NCBI RefSeq assembly: GCF_016097555.1
Contig: NC_054699.1
Coordinates: 1,828,707 to 1,892,706 of the forward strand
Length of the DNA: 64,000 nucleotides
Direction: 5' to 3'
From: Gigantopelta aegis
Taxonomy: Eukaryota; Mollusca; Gastropoda; Neomphalida; Peltospiridae
The position numbers were made by a program, and so were the translations under genes. The notes beneath the pieces are model-generated. The model did no database searches, was not told the DNA's origin, and worked only from the letters and a program-made list of their open reading frames with translations. Every line of letters starts with the position of its first letter. Positions within the stretch are counted from its first letter, which is position 1. Below are positions 11,091-23,908 of the stretch, one piece after another.

Positions 11091-11202
11091 GCAAAAAGCA
11101 TCTACTATAACGTGTTTCAGTATCAACAAACTCAGAATTTACCTAATGTTTTCTTACCAACATGTTTTCAACTGTAACCACCTTGTTTCAATATTTGTTT
11201 AT

Positions 11203-11501
11203 TTGTTTAGTTTAACGATACCCCTAGAACACATTTATTTGTTAATCATCGGCTATTGGATGTCAAACATATGGTAATTTTGACTGTTATAGAGAGAAAA
11301 CTCGCTACATTTTTCCATTAGTAACAAGGGATATTTTATATACACCATCCCTCAGACAGAATAGCACATACCACGGCTTTTGAAATACTAGTCGAGGTGT
11401 ACTGGCTGGAACGAGAAATAGCCCAATGGGCTTACCGACGGGAATCGATCCTAGACCGACCGCGCAGCAAGCGAGCGCTTTACCACTGGGCTATATCCCT
11501 C
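11203..11501 (-). repeat. SINE-A2, minus strand, full length
   Basis: Reverse complement of the A2 tail at 11203-11225, the ATCGGCTATTGGATGTCAAA segment, body, and head ending CACTGGGCTATATCCC. Confidence 0.88.
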
Positions 11502-12090
11502 CAAATCGATCGTCAACACTTTGTGTGTAGATGTACCGAGATACTTATCGAACTTTCAGTATTTATGGCTACTATATAATTAAAAACCGCGGTCTTTGAC
11601 AACACTGCACCTGTTAACACTCGGAAGAAAGCGATGGGAAAAAACATCCACAAGAGCCGAGAAAATTATTGGTCATGCAGATGTCCTGGAGTGTCGACCA
11701 ATAATTCGGTGTGTTACGTGGGTTGGTTTCTCCCAACATAATGAGACGATTGATTTAATTGGTTGTTTTAAAAAATCGACGTAAAGTGTTCGCCGAGCTA
11801 TTAAAAATGACCTCATTGTGTTTGTGTGTTAAGTATGCTAGAATTATTTATTGAATTGTTCAGAATAATATTAATTTATAGGTACTAAGGTTTGGTTAAA
11901 GAAAGTTCAAATCAGCATTTCTTTTCAAAGGGTTCGTGGACTTTTTTCAAACCATGAAAAGCAATGTAAATAAGGTTGAAGAGAATACATATATTCATTA
12001 CAGACTGACCGTTATTTTAAGATTATTTACTTAGATTCTGAGATTAAGCTCTAAGGTTAAACAGGTAAAATGTTGGGATAATGATATCAA
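11502..12090. other. Unassigned sequence
   Basis: No gene, RNA or recognised repeat. Confidence 0.4.
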
Positions 12091-12381
12091 ATATGAGTTT
12101 TAATGGTAGTCGTGGTAGTTAACATAACGATTATTAAGATCATGAAATCTAATTATACAATAATATTCACGGCAATGTTGATGATGGTATGGTATAGTAA
12201 TGGTGAAGTGAATGATAATGAAGATGATGCTGATGATGATGGTGGTGGTGGTGATATAAAGATGATCTTGTTGATGATACTGATGACGATGATGGTAGTA
12301 AAGATAATAATAATCACGATAATGATGAGAATCATTATGATGATATTGATGGTGATGATGACGATGTTTGTGGTAGTGTTA

Positions 12382-12414
<33 letters not shown>

Positions 12415-12500
12415 CGAATGAGGAGCAGAATGACAAAAGTACGACGATGAAAATGATCACCTTGACTATGGTCATAACAATGATCTTCGTTATCATCATG
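12091..12500. repeat. Imperfect GAT/GGT trinucleotide tract
   Basis: Dispersed GAT, GGT and AAT triplets ending in a purer (GAT)n at 12377-12413. The Met/Ile/Val-rich ORF is compositional. Confidence 0.85.
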
Positions 12501-13140
12501 TATTACTTATGGTGATCCTAATTTCTGTGGCAGTACTACTGGAACCAACCCCCACGTCCCACAACAATTTTCAATCCACACTTGTTTGTCCTCATACACC
12601 AGTAAATCTTTCTCACACGACACTACGACAATCCAGTATCTGATCGAACGTTACCAAGACCCATAATAGATGTAATAAACCTTAAATTATGGCCCTGCCA
12701 TTTCGCCCCCTTGACCCTCGTCCATTCATCAAGGTCCTCTGTCCGTCTGACGTTAACGTCATCTGTGATCGGGCCAAGAGCTGCATGGCGCTGATTGTGA
12801 ACAAAACGCTCTCATTTGGCCCATTACGTTGATGCATCGAACGTCTTGATGAAACTTGTAGTGGTAGAAACTCCCCGCCTAGAGATGCTCAGTAATGACG
12901 GACAAGGGCGAGCATGGCACAATGCCCCTACTTGTAGCAGTCGTCTGGAATGATTCTTCATTAAATTGTCGGCTGTCGGTCGGGCTGACACTCCCGTGTG
13001 CGCACGTGCTATGTAATCATGTGACGACGATATTCAAAACCTTGAGAAAGATGACGGGTTTTTTAACCGTCTTCGAATTATCTTGCAGTGAAGGTGTAAA
13101 CTTTCATATTGATGGTTGATTTCTGTTCTTGGCGTGTTTA
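12501..13140. other. Single-copy-looking, higher-complexity island
   Basis: Between the GAT tract and the next microsatellite is a non-repetitive block of mixed base composition. It contains the palindrome GACGTTAACGTC at about 12751 and no splice-bounded ORF I could support. It may be non-coding conserved DNA, but nothing in the sequence proves it. Confidence 0.3.
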
Positions 13141-13157
13141 AGGGGTCGGCATTTGTG

Positions 13158-14198
<1,041 letters not shown>

Positions 14199-14199
14199 G

Positions 14200-14508
14200 G
14201 CGGGACGTAGCCCAGTGGTAAAGCCCTTGCTTGACGCACGGTCGAAGTAGGATCGATCCCCATCGGTGGGCCCATCCAGCTATTTCTCGTTCCAGCCAGT
14301 GCACCACGACTGGTATATCAAAGGTTTGGTATGTGCTACTTGTCTATGGGATGGTGCATATAAAATATTCCTTGCTACTAATGGAAATATGTAGAAGGTT
14401 TCCTCTCTAAGACTATATGTCAGAATGACCAAATGTTTGACATCCAACAGCCGATGATTATAAAATAATGTGCTCCAGTGGTGTCGTTAAACAAAGCAAA
14501 CTTTGTTT
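14200..14508 (+). repeat. SINE-A2, full length
   Basis: Head GGGACGTAGCCCAGTGGTAA with A box and B box (GGATCGATCCC), body, and A2 tail GTCGTTAAACAAAGCAAAC. Confidence 0.92.
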
Positions 14509-15250
14509 TTTTAAAGATTTCTTTTGATTTTCATTTACATTTAACATTTATTTTCGTGTTAATTAGTTTATCCAATTACGATTCAAGCACGCTAAACTGG
14601 GCGAAATGCTTAGTTATAGTTTGTCTGTCCCGGACAGAGTTGAATTGTCATGTTTTGTAAAAAAAAAAAAAAATAACAATAATAATAAAAATTTACAAAA
14701 TATATATATAAAATATAAAATTAAAAAAAGTTTTTGTTTTTTTTTTGGGGGGGGGGGGTGTTGGAGGGGGGAACCTATGGACTTTTTCTTTTATGTCTAT
14801 ATCCAGTTAAGGTTAAAGCACGTCATTCTGGGCACACACGTCAGCTATCTGAGCTATCTAAGACAAGGTTTAAACTTTAGTGACTAGCCAATGGTGTCTA
14901 TCATGTAATTTTATTTCCGTTCCTGCTTGTATTATGATTCAAGCTTACTGCCCTGACTTTCAGCAAATTATAGGAGTTAATGGTTGATCATTAGTAGTGA
15001 CGACAAAGTCAGTGTAGTGGCTTTCCTGCCCAATTTGGGGGTAACAATATGTGTATTTAGTAATTAAACTAGGGAATGGACATCTGAAGCTTTACAAACA
15101 GATTTGGTTATTCTGGAGCTTCGTCTAGAAAAACAATGGAAGTCACAATAGATTTGAAACATCTAGGATTAGGAACATTTTATTATATTATTGTGAGTTG
15201 TTTATAGTTGGCGGTGGAATGGGGTGCTGTCAGTGCGTCTGTCTCGCTCG
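14509..15250. other. Unassigned, with A-run, T-run and G-run at 14655-14760
   Basis: No gene. The block 14655-14760 is low complexity (A13, AAT, TTTT, G10). A short SINE-B 3' relic (reverse-like GGCACACACGTCAGC) is possible at about 14800-14850. Confidence 0.4.
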
Positions 15251-15255
15251 CTCTT

Positions 15256-15310
<55 letters not shown>

Positions 15311-15525
15311 TGCCTATGTCTCCCCCCCCTTCGGCTCCCCTTATCTATTTCTCTCTTTCTCGGAGTCTCACTTTCTGCCTCTGTCTCCCTCTCTATCTCC
15401 CTCTCCCTCTCTCTCCCCCACCTTATCTATCTCTTTCTTGGAGTCTCACTGTCTGCCTCTTTCCCTCTCCGTTTGTTTGTCTGTCTCTTTCTGTTTTACC
15501 TTCTGCATCTTTGCAGAGGTGGATA

Positions 15526-15614
<89 letters not shown>

Positions 15615-15829
15615 GCCTATGTCTCTCCCCCCCCTTCCCCCCCTTATCTATCTCTCTCTTTCTCGGAGTCTCACTTTCTGCCTCTGTCTCCCTCTCTATC
15701 TCCATCCCCCTCTCTCTCCCCCCACCTTATCTATCTCTTTCTTAGAGTCTCACTTTCTGCCTCTTTCCCTCTCCGTTTGTTTGTCTGTCTCTTTCTGCTT
15801 TACCTTCTGCGTCTTTGCGGAGGTGGATA

Positions 15830-15923
<94 letters not shown>
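15251..15923. repeat. Compound CT satellite with a duplicated 300-bp unit
   Basis: Three CT runs (15256-15306, 15533-15612, 15837-15920) separate two copies of the same about 225-bp C/T-rich spacer (15307-15532 and 15613-15836). Each spacer reads CTGCCTATGTCTC ... GTTTGTTTGTCTGTCTC ... GAGGTGGATATTCAT. The serine/leucine-rich ORFs are compositional. Confidence 0.95.
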
Positions 15924-17336
15924 GGCTTTCACATGTACCTAGACATGGTCTGAAACACCTCTTCTCACGCATCGCTACTGCTCAGTCGAAGCACGTCGCT
16001 TACGTTACATGCAACTAGTCGTTTAGAACATCTCCGTCCACTGAAGAGGTCGCTTACCACACTTATAAATCATATCTAGTGCCACATCATACTCCAACCG
16101 AACCCAAATCTATTTTATTATACAGCCGTAACGGCGGCCGGGAAGAGACGCTAGGCCTTGTTCTCTAGCCTTCTTTCAAATTTGCGCAGATTTATCGCCG
16201 CTTTATTAATGGCATTTTCGAGAAACTTGCCAAAATTGAATCGAGCTGACACTAATGCATTCTTTACGACGAGTTACAGCACATTTTTCTTCTAAAACAA
16301 CGCAGCGTCGCATAATGGAATCCATTCTTCTGATTCGAATATCCAATAACCCAATCAAGACCAGTAGGTTGTTTTTCACCTCGTTTGATAAGATTGTTTT
16401 TGTTGCAAGCGGCCTGAACAAGATTGACACTGCATGCTAATCATTCTCAAGAGATTTTTATTTTATTTCTTTTAAAGAAAAGAAGAAAAATGTTTAGTCA
16501 TTGTATCAAAATTTGGATTCTATTCTACGCGATATCAGAATTGGTACACAGGATCACCAAGACATGTTTCTGGAATGACTCTATTTCCGTACTGGTAAGC
16601 GCAAGAATGAGCAGAAAGTGAAGAAAAAAAAAAATTAATAACTGTGGGCGAGTAATATCCGTGAAATAGAGCTGCGAAATTACGTACAACTTACGAATGA
16701 ATAAATAAAGCAATATTTTACAGCAACACAAGACAGTCTGGCAGAATAGGCCATCTTGGGGAATTTAAAATTACGGCCCATTTTGCAAGTAAATTTTATT
16801 TTAATGAATATATTTAATTTAGATAGCCCGTTCACAAAATGCGACAAATATTTTGGAATAATTTTTTTATTATATTTGAAATGCGCACATATATTATATA
16901 AAGTCCACTATTAACATTTAGGCCGTAATAATCTAAATTGACCCTGTAATAATTTCTGTCCCGGATCGGGAATATGAGCATGGAAAAATTATCCGCTCCG
17001 CTCCATTTTGCATCTGCGCGGAACGTGAGAAACGGTCACATGAAGAAATCGAATAACCATATTGGGAACCATTCAAAATACTTTGAAAACGTTTAGCAAA
17101 AAACCGGCTAGCACACAGAACCCTGACCCAAGAGTCGTGTGCTAAAACACTTGGTCTGAATGTGCACGTTGAATTAAGTGATCTTGTTAAAAGAACTGTA
17201 TCCATAGCATGGCTGTAAACTGGATAACTTGGTCCATTGATTTGAAGCCACGGTGGATGTTACGGATCTCCTAGGGAAGTGGCAGTCCTCCTAATGACAA
17301 GCACCTGATAGTGAATCTTGGAAGCAATCACGACTT
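15924..17336. other. Mostly single-copy-looking sequence; interspersed-repeat relic at 17262-17331
   Basis: No gene recognised. 16130-16440 is a mixed-composition block without repeats. At 17262-17331 there is a relic of a family also seen near 25763, 43998 and 48656 (AGTGGCAGTCCTC, then ATAGTGAATC.TGGAAGCAA). Confidence 0.4.
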
Positions 17337-17972
17337 TGTCTAGGGCCCCAAACACACCGGGTCGGGTCTGGGTCTGGGTCTGGGTCTGGTGAGTATGGTA
17401 CCAGTCGAAAATGAAACTCGCTGTAGGCAACAGACGACATAGAACATGCGCTATATTTTCACACTGCCTGACTGGCAGCTGTAGCCTGTCCGAGCCACGT
17501 TTTAATTTTTTCTTTTCTTAATAAACAGGAAACATACATATTAATCAAAGTAGAATTCTCATAATTATTGTTGGGTGTTGATAGAACAAAATATATCTAA
17601 AGATATGAATGCAATTAATATATTTTTATATTTTTATATATTTATCTTAACTGTTTTTGGATCTCTATTTTGTCAGTCCTCCCAGTCAGCTTATCTTTAG
17701 ATGTGATCAATCTTTTAACTCTGGTGTTTCACTTGAACTGTTTTTATCCTACTGGTTTTAAAGGCTGAACTCCTGTTTTTATGTTTAGTTTTCTCATTAC
17801 GATGTGAACATTTAGTTGAGATTTTAAACGTGTCGTTTTAAACAGACTTTACTTTTATTTTATAATTAATATATATTGAAACAGTTAGCAGTTACAGACG
17901 CAGACGTCAAAGTACACCACGTCTTTGGCACTCGCCAGACCCAGCTTCGCTGTGTTTTGGGCCTAACATCCT
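17337..17972. mobile_element. Putative MITE with GGCCC..AAACACA inverted ends
   Basis: Left end TAGGGCCCCAAACACACCGG and the reverse complement of the right end TTAGGCCCAAAACACAGCGA match over about 35 positions with several differences, and both continue into GGGTCTGG and GAGT. The left arm has an expanded (GGGTCT)4 tract at 17360-17385. A relative with (GACCCA)n and CACACCGAAG is at about 43785-43852. The boundaries are approximate and the interior is non-coding. Confidence 0.5.
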
Positions 17973-18032
17973 TTCGACTCTGCCTTGTGCAGATATACGA
18001 TTTTGATATGAGAATACGGTTTTGTCCTTATG

Positions 18033-18580
18033 GGGGAGGGATTTAGCTCAGTCGGTCGTGTGCTCGTTTGAGGGGCTTGTGTCGCAGGATCGAACCACCT
18101 CGGTGGATCCATTCAACTGGTTGGGGTGGGTTTTTTCGTTTCAACCAGTGCACCACATTAGCAGCTAGGGATCTTTTATATGCACCATCCCATAGACAGG
18201 ATAGTACATGCCACGGCCTTTGATGTACCAGTTGTGGTGCACTGGCTGGAGCGAGAAATAGCCCAATGGGCCCACTGACGGGGATCGATCCCAAACCGAC
18301 TGCGCATCAAGCGAACGCTTTACCACTGGGCTACGTCCCGCCCCCCCCCCCCCCCCCCCGACACACACACCCACACACACACACACAACTGTTCAAAGCC
18401 CGTTGTATGTGCTGTCCTGTCTACGGGAAAGTGCATATAAAAGATCCATTTCTGCAATAGGAAAACGTTAGCGGGTTTCCTCTGATGACTACGTGTCAGA
18501 ATTACTAAATGTTTAGCATCCCATAGCCGATGATTAATTAATCAATGTGCTCTAGTGGTATCGTTAAACCAAATACACTT
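18033..18580 (+). repeat. SINE-A3 (different head, A2 tail) interrupted by a minus-strand SINE-A
   Basis: Head at 18033-18165 has A box TTAGCTCAGTCGG and B-like GGATCGAACCACC. The 3' half resumes at about 18388 (CTGTTCAAAGCCCGTTGT) and ends GGTATCGTTAAACCAAATAC at 18580. Between them sits a minus-strand SINE-A body and head (about 18166-18343) followed by C-run and (CA)n. Confidence 0.8.
18166..18345 (-). repeat. SINE-A, minus strand, tail missing, nested
   Basis: Runs from the body (AGCAGCTAGGGATCTTTTAT) to the head ending CACTGGGCTACGTCCCGCC, followed by a C run of about 19 and (AC)n. The A1/A2-specific tail is absent, so the subtype is unknown. Confidence 0.85.
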
Positions 18581-19610
18581 TTAACTCTCTCGTTAAAATG
18601 TACATTTAAGTATCCTATATTCTGTAAATGGTTGATGAATGTTTAATTGTATTGTGTTGGTGATGAATATTTACAACTTCATGCGACAACAATCATGTTT
18701 AAATCTGCCCTTATAAGCATATCTCAGTATTCTGTATACACGGCCTAATCAGACAAACACGAGACAGACTCAGCCTTCTGTTCAACGTACTTTTTTATTT
18801 TTATACTTGTACTTCCAATACATTGTCTACTTCGATTTCAAATTGTGCAGAAAATCTATAAGATGGCCATCTCGCCTTGAATATTGGTTTGGTTTGTTGC
18901 TGACAGTAAAATGAAAAGAAACGGCATGTCCCTTATGGTTATCTCGGATAACGAAGTCACAAAAAAGTGCGAAATTGCCATGAACATTATTATGTTCTTC
19001 AATCCCAATTCATCGCACTTTAGCCTGACTTGGTTTTTTAGCGATCGGAACCGATTTCCATGGTAACGTTGGCTCCAGAGTACGCTTAAACTACTGACGA
19101 AGAATCTCACACTTGAATCGTTTCAATAAAAAGCAGCACTTATTTTCCTCCCTGGCCAGTGGAGCTCCCCGCTTTATCATCGCTTAATCAATTGGAGCAT
19201 TGATCTTTGACGTTTCATTTTCTTGATGGTTCGATGAGAGCTCGATGCCTAGCTGGATGTCACTCATTAGTCTCATTATTTAATGCCCTTTCCAACAACG
19301 TCTCAAAACCAACATTGATTCCACGCCTGCCATTCGTCCATCTTTTTCTCTTCATCGGCGCGTGATTTCCGCTGTGATAAGGAAATCTCGTGAACCACTT
19401 CCGGTGCTTCCAAAGAACTCGCGAGACGCTTCCTGTCATCCCTCGAGGGCACACACACACACACAAACGTCTTTTAAAAAGGTTTTTTTTAACGCGGTGG
19501 ACAAAGTAACAAATCCGACTTATAATTACTTTCATGGCATGTCCATGCTTCTGTAGTAGTTTGCAGTGTTTTCGCTGTTTTTGTTTTGTCGTTGTAATCT
19601 ATCTCTCTCT
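18581..19610. other. Unassigned, single-copy-looking
   Basis: No gene recognised. 19140-19290 is AT/GC-balanced with several TAAT/ATTA cores (for example TTAATCAATTGG), which is suggestive but not evidence of regulatory function. A short (AC)n is at 19450-19463. Confidence 0.35.
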
Positions 19611-19776
19611 AAATCTGTTTCTATCTGTCTGTCTGTCTGTTTGTGTGTCTGGGTATCTGTGTGTTTATCTGTCTATCTGACTGACTGTGTCTATGTATGT
19701 ATCTATCTATTTCTGTGTCCATATGTCTGAATACATGTGTATGTCTGTCTGCTCTAACTATCTTTACCACCACCAC

Positions 19777-19872
<96 letters not shown>
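19611..19872. repeat. CTGT/CTAT-rich and (CT)n microsatellite
   Basis: Imperfect CTGT, TCTA and TGTA tetranucleotides at 19611-19760 lead into a near-pure CT run at 19781-19872. Confidence 0.95.
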
Positions 19873-19875
<3 letters not shown>

Positions 19876-19966
19876 GTTTCCCTCTGCCACCAACCTTCAT
19901 TTATCTCCCCGCCTGCTCACTCGTCCATTCGCCCACACTAACCAATGTCTCTGACACCATTATTAA

Positions 19967-20240
19967 GAGGCGGCGAGATCTAGCTCAGTCGGTGGAATGC
20001 TTGCCTGAGGTACTTGTTCGAATCACCACAATGAACCCATTCTCTGATTGGGTTACTTCTCGTCCCAACGACTGGTATACTAAAAGTCATGGTATGTGCT
20101 GCCATGTCTATGGGAAAGATCCCTTGCTGCAAATGAAAACAAATAAGCGGGTTTCTCTAAGATTTCGTGATAAACATTACCAACTGTTTGATATCCAATA
20201 AATCAATGTGCTCTAGTGGTATCGTTAAACAAAACAAAAG
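19967..20240 (+). repeat. SINE-A3 with A2 tail
   Basis: Head AGATCTAGCTCAGTCGGTGG (A-box type) and TTGTTCGAATCACCAC (B-box type), shared body ACTGGTATACTAAAAGTCAT, and tail GTATCGTTAAACAAAACAAA. Confidence 0.85.
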
Positions 20241-20345
20241 TGACAGAGCATTAGGACAGTTTTCCATGTGTTTGGTTTATGATGCGGCGTGGGCACTTAC
20301 CAAAAACCGCGCGGTGTAGCAGTGTATATGGAAACACTGCTTTTG

Positions 20346-20503
20346 ATCATCTCGTTCCAGCCAGTGCACCACGACTGGCATATCAAAGTCGTTGTACGTG
20401 CTGTCCTGTCTGTGTGAAAATGCACATAGAAGAGCCTTTACTGCTAATGAAAAAATGTAGCGGGTTTCTTTTAAGACTATATGTCAAAATTACCGAACAT
20501 TTG
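20346..20503 (+). repeat. SINE-A2 body fragment
   Basis: Starts CATCTCGTTCCAGCCAGTGC and ends ATTACCGAACATTTGG, where the GGT satellite begins, so the 3' tail is replaced by the trinucleotide array. Confidence 0.85.
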
Positions 20504-20898
20504 GTGGTGGTGGTGATGATGATGGTGGTGGTGGCATGGTGATGATGGTGGTGGTGGTGGTGATGATGATGGTGGTGGTGGCATGGTGGTGGTGGCGTGG
20601 TGGTGGTGGCGTGGTGGTGGTGGTGGTGGTGACGATGGTGGTAGTGGTGGTGGTGGCATGGTGGTGGTGGTGGTGATGATGATGGTGGTGGTGGTGGTGG
20701 CATGATGGTGGTGGTAGTGGTGATGATGATGATGAAGATGATGGTCGTGGTGGTGATGATGATGATGATGAAGATGATGGTGGTGGTGGTGGTGATGATG
20801 ATGAAGATGATGGTGGCGGTGGTGGTTGTTGTGGTAATGATGATGAAGATGATGGTGGTGGCATGGTGGTGGTGGCACTGATGAAGATGAAGGTGATG
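20502..20898. repeat. (GGT)n/(GAT)n trinucleotide satellite
   Basis: About 400 bp of mixed GGT, GAT and GGC triplets. It seeds large His/Pro/Ser-rich ORFs on the minus strand that I reject as genes. Confidence 0.97.
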
Positions 20899-20949
20899 AG
20901 GATTATGTGAAAATGTATGCACGAGTTCAGAATATAGAATAAAATCAGC

Positions 20950-21802
20950 AATTATTGTAGTCAGTGTTTAGTAGATATAGCCTCCAGATGTCTACCATAA
21001 AACGTTATTGTAGTCAGTGTTTAGTAGATATAGCCTCCAGGTGCCTACCAGAAAACGTTATTGTGGTCAGTGTTTAGTAGATATAGCCTCCAGATGCCTA
21101 CCACAAAACGTTATTGTGGTCAGTGTTTAGTAGATATAGCCTCCAGATGCCTACCACAAAACGTTATTGTGGTCAGTGTTTAGTAGATATAGCCTCCAGA
21201 TGCCTACCACAAAACGTTATTGTGGTCAGTGTTTAGTAGATATAGCCTCCAGATGTCTACCACCAAACGTTATTGTGGTCAGTGTTTAGTAGATATAGTC
21301 TCCAGATGTCTACCACCAAACGTTATTGTGGTCAGTGTTTAGTAGATATAGTCTCCAGATGTCTACCACAAAACGTTATTGTAGTCAGTGTTTAGTAGAT
21401 ATAGTCTCCAGATGTCTACCACCAAACGTTATTGTCGTCAGTGTTTAGTAGATATAGCCTCCAGATGTCTACCACCAAACGTTATTGTGGTCAGTGTTTA
21501 GTAGATATAGCCTCCAGATGTCTACCACAAAACGTTATTGTAGTCAGTGTTTAGTAGATATAGCCTCCAGATGTCTACCACAAAACGTTATTGTGGTCAG
21601 AGTTTAGTAGATATAGCCTCCAGATGTCTACCACAAAACGTTATTGTAGTCAGTGTTTAGTAGATATAGCCTCCAGATGTCTACCACAAAACGTTATTGT
21701 AGTCAGTGTTTAGTAGATATAGCCTCCAGATGCCTACCACAAAACGTTATTGTAGTCAGTGTTTAGTAGATATAGCCTCCAGATGTCTACCACAAAACGC
21801 AT
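20950..21802. repeat. 53-bp minisatellite, about 16 copies
   Basis: Unit contains CAGTGTTTAGTAGATATAGC, CTCCAGATGTCTACCA and AAAACGTTATTGTGGT. Repeats are strictly spaced at 53 bp with point variants (GTCTACC/GCCTACC, TGTGG/TGTAG). There are no unique spacers, so it is not CRISPR-like. Confidence 0.98.
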
Positions 21803-21964
21803 TGAATGTCCTCAGGAGTCCCTCATGGAACAAGTTCTGTGTCAGAATGATATGGCGTCGTTTCAGAGTTTACATATAATGAGCTATCTTGGACGTTGTG
21901 ATATGTAGACACCAAAAGCTGGAGCAGAAGGTATATTGTTCAACATAAAGGGAAAATTAACTAC

Positions 21965-22247
21965 ATTGTATTTTATTAACCGTTATATGACGTCAGACAT
22001 ATGGTTAAGGACCACACAGATATTGAAGGAGGAAAACCGCTGTCGCCACTTTATGGGCTACTCTTTTCGATTGGCAGCAAGAGATCTTTTATATGCACCA
22101 TCCCATAGACAGGATAGCACATACCACGGCCTTTGATGTACCAGTCGTGGTGCACTGGCTGGAGCGAGAAATAGCCCAATGGGCCCACTGACGGGAATCG
22201 ATCCCAAACCGACCGCGCATCAAGCGAGCGCTTTACCACTGGGCTAC
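21965..22247 (-). repeat. SINE-A1, minus strand
   Basis: A1 tail side truncated (starts near TATTTTATTAACCGTTATAT), then GACGTCAGACATATGGTTAA, body, and head ending CCACTGGGCTACC. Confidence 0.9.
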
Positions 22248-22478
22248 CATGCATAGCTAGAGGTAGAAAAACCGATTTGATACCTTTAATCAAAGTAAGG
22301 CAATCTATAATCCTGCTATTGTTGAATGATAGATCATCAATATAGCGGAGAGTACAGTTAGCCATATTTCTTTGCTTTGATTTAACCAGATATAGAAATT
22401 CTGATTCGTATTCATCGAGAAACAAATAGGCGAGTATTGAAGCATAGATAGATAGCGCCCAAGGGGAGTCCTATTTCG

Positions 22479-22790
22479 GGGCGGGGCGTAGCTCAGTGGT
22501 ACAGCGCTCGCCTGGTGCGCAATCGATCCTGGGCCCACTGGACTATTTCTCGTCCAGCCAGTGCTCAACAAATGGTGTAGTAAAGGCCGTGGTGTGTACT
22601 AACCTGTCTGTGGGATGGTGCATATAGAAGATCCCTTGCTGCTAATCGAAGAGAGTAGCCCATGAAGTGGCGACAGCGGGTTTCCTCTCTCAATATCTGT
22701 GTGGTCCTTAACCATATGTCTGACGTCATATGACCGTAAATAAAATGTGTTGAGTGCATCGTTAAATAACACATTACCTTCCTTCCTTCC
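22479..22790 (+). repeat. SINE-A1, plus strand
   Basis: Head GGGGCGTAGCTCAGTGGTAC, B box CAATCGATCC, body, A1 tail GTTAAATAACACATTACC and (CCTT)n end. Head-to-head with the minus copy at 21965-22247, 231 bp apart. Confidence 0.92.
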
Positions 22791-22797
22791 TATTTGC

Positions 22798-23270
22798 ACC
22801 AGCCGCACGTTATTTGGTACGGTACTACCTTATGTTTGTTGTAGGGGAGTGTTGTGTATTAGATCGCTTGCTGCGTTTTCGATGGGAGTAGCCTGTTAAA
22901 TATATCATTATTTGGACCAGCCGCACGTTATTTGGTACGGTACTACCGTATGTTTGTTGTAGGGGAGTGTTGTGTATTAGATCGCTTGCTGCGTTTTCGA
23001 TGGGAGTAGCCTGTTAAATATCTCATTATTTGGACCAGCCGCACGTTATTTGGTACGGTACTACCTTATGTTTGTTGTAGGGGAGTGTTGTGTATTAGAT
23101 CGCTTGCTGCGTTTTCGATGGGAGTAGCCTGTTAAATATATCATTATTTGGACCAGCCGCACGTTATTTGGTACGGTACTACCTTATGTTTGTTGTAGGG
23201 GAGTGTTGTGTATTAGATAGCTTGCTGCGTTTTCGATGGGAGTAGCCTGTTAAATATCTCATTATTTGGA
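22798..23270. repeat. 118-bp tandem array, 4 copies (array I)
   Basis: ACCAGCCGCACGTTATTTGG recurs at 22798, 22916, 23034 and 23152, and the fifth start is cut off at 23270. Copies are nearly identical (three or four variable sites). Unrelated in sequence to the 118-bp array at 28.5 kb. Confidence 0.98.
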
Positions 23271-23907
23271 CCAGGTGCCGGAAATAACAATCTCAGACAC
23301 CAAATACCCGAAGTCAAAAAGTGTCCCGAGGTATGGTTAAACAAACATTAATTTCCCTTTTTTCTCCCCTATTCAAAATGAGCTCCTTCTTCTTGTCATC
23401 TAATACCCGATAATGAACAATGCTCTGAAGGGTCGTAAAAACAAACATTTCCCTTTCTTTAACTTTATCCGCGAAACCGGACGTTAAATCCAAATATACG
23501 ATCGTCAATTTGCGTTCGTTCCCAAACCTCGCTGTCTATACGGCTTACCCATACACGACAACCGTGTCACTCTAAGGATATCGACTAACAACTAAATGGC
23601 CGCGCTCTTCCAACAACTGCCTCAAAAGTGACATGTATACGATCTCATAACGGGGGAAATCACGCGCGCGACAATAGGTGAAAAATCGAGATTAGCCGCG
23701 ACCCATTGGAAGCCATCCAGGTGTGTGATTGCGATGGGCGTCCTTTGATCTGCTAGTTTCACGCCCTGCTGGTTTCCTTGTCGGACCGGAGTGGTGTGTT
23801 TGATGTCTTTATTCCACAGTCAATTCACTGCTGACTTTCTGCTTCTGCCGCGGAGATATACATCTGATACTTTTTTGAAAAGCTACAAGGCGGAACAGTG
23901 AGTAGTA
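23271..23907. other. Unassigned, single-copy-looking
   Basis: No gene recognised. The block is higher in complexity than its surroundings and matches no repeat seen in the window. Confidence 0.35.
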
Positions 23908-23908
23908 C

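Noticed and set aside
15198-15953. Long serine/leucine- or arginine/glutamate-rich ORFs at the CT tracts (also 9492, 13034, 19621, 32673, 45491)
   Set aside because: They are the automatic translation of CT/GA microsatellites, open in all frames, with no start context, domain or splice signal.
20383-20951. His/Pro/Ser-rich ORFs up to 179 codons
   Set aside because: Translation of the GGT/GAT satellite.
20950-21802. CRISPR-like array
   Set aside because: Units abut without unique spacers, the genome is animal, and no cas-like gene is present. Same reasoning for the 118-bp, 52-bp and 42-bp arrays.
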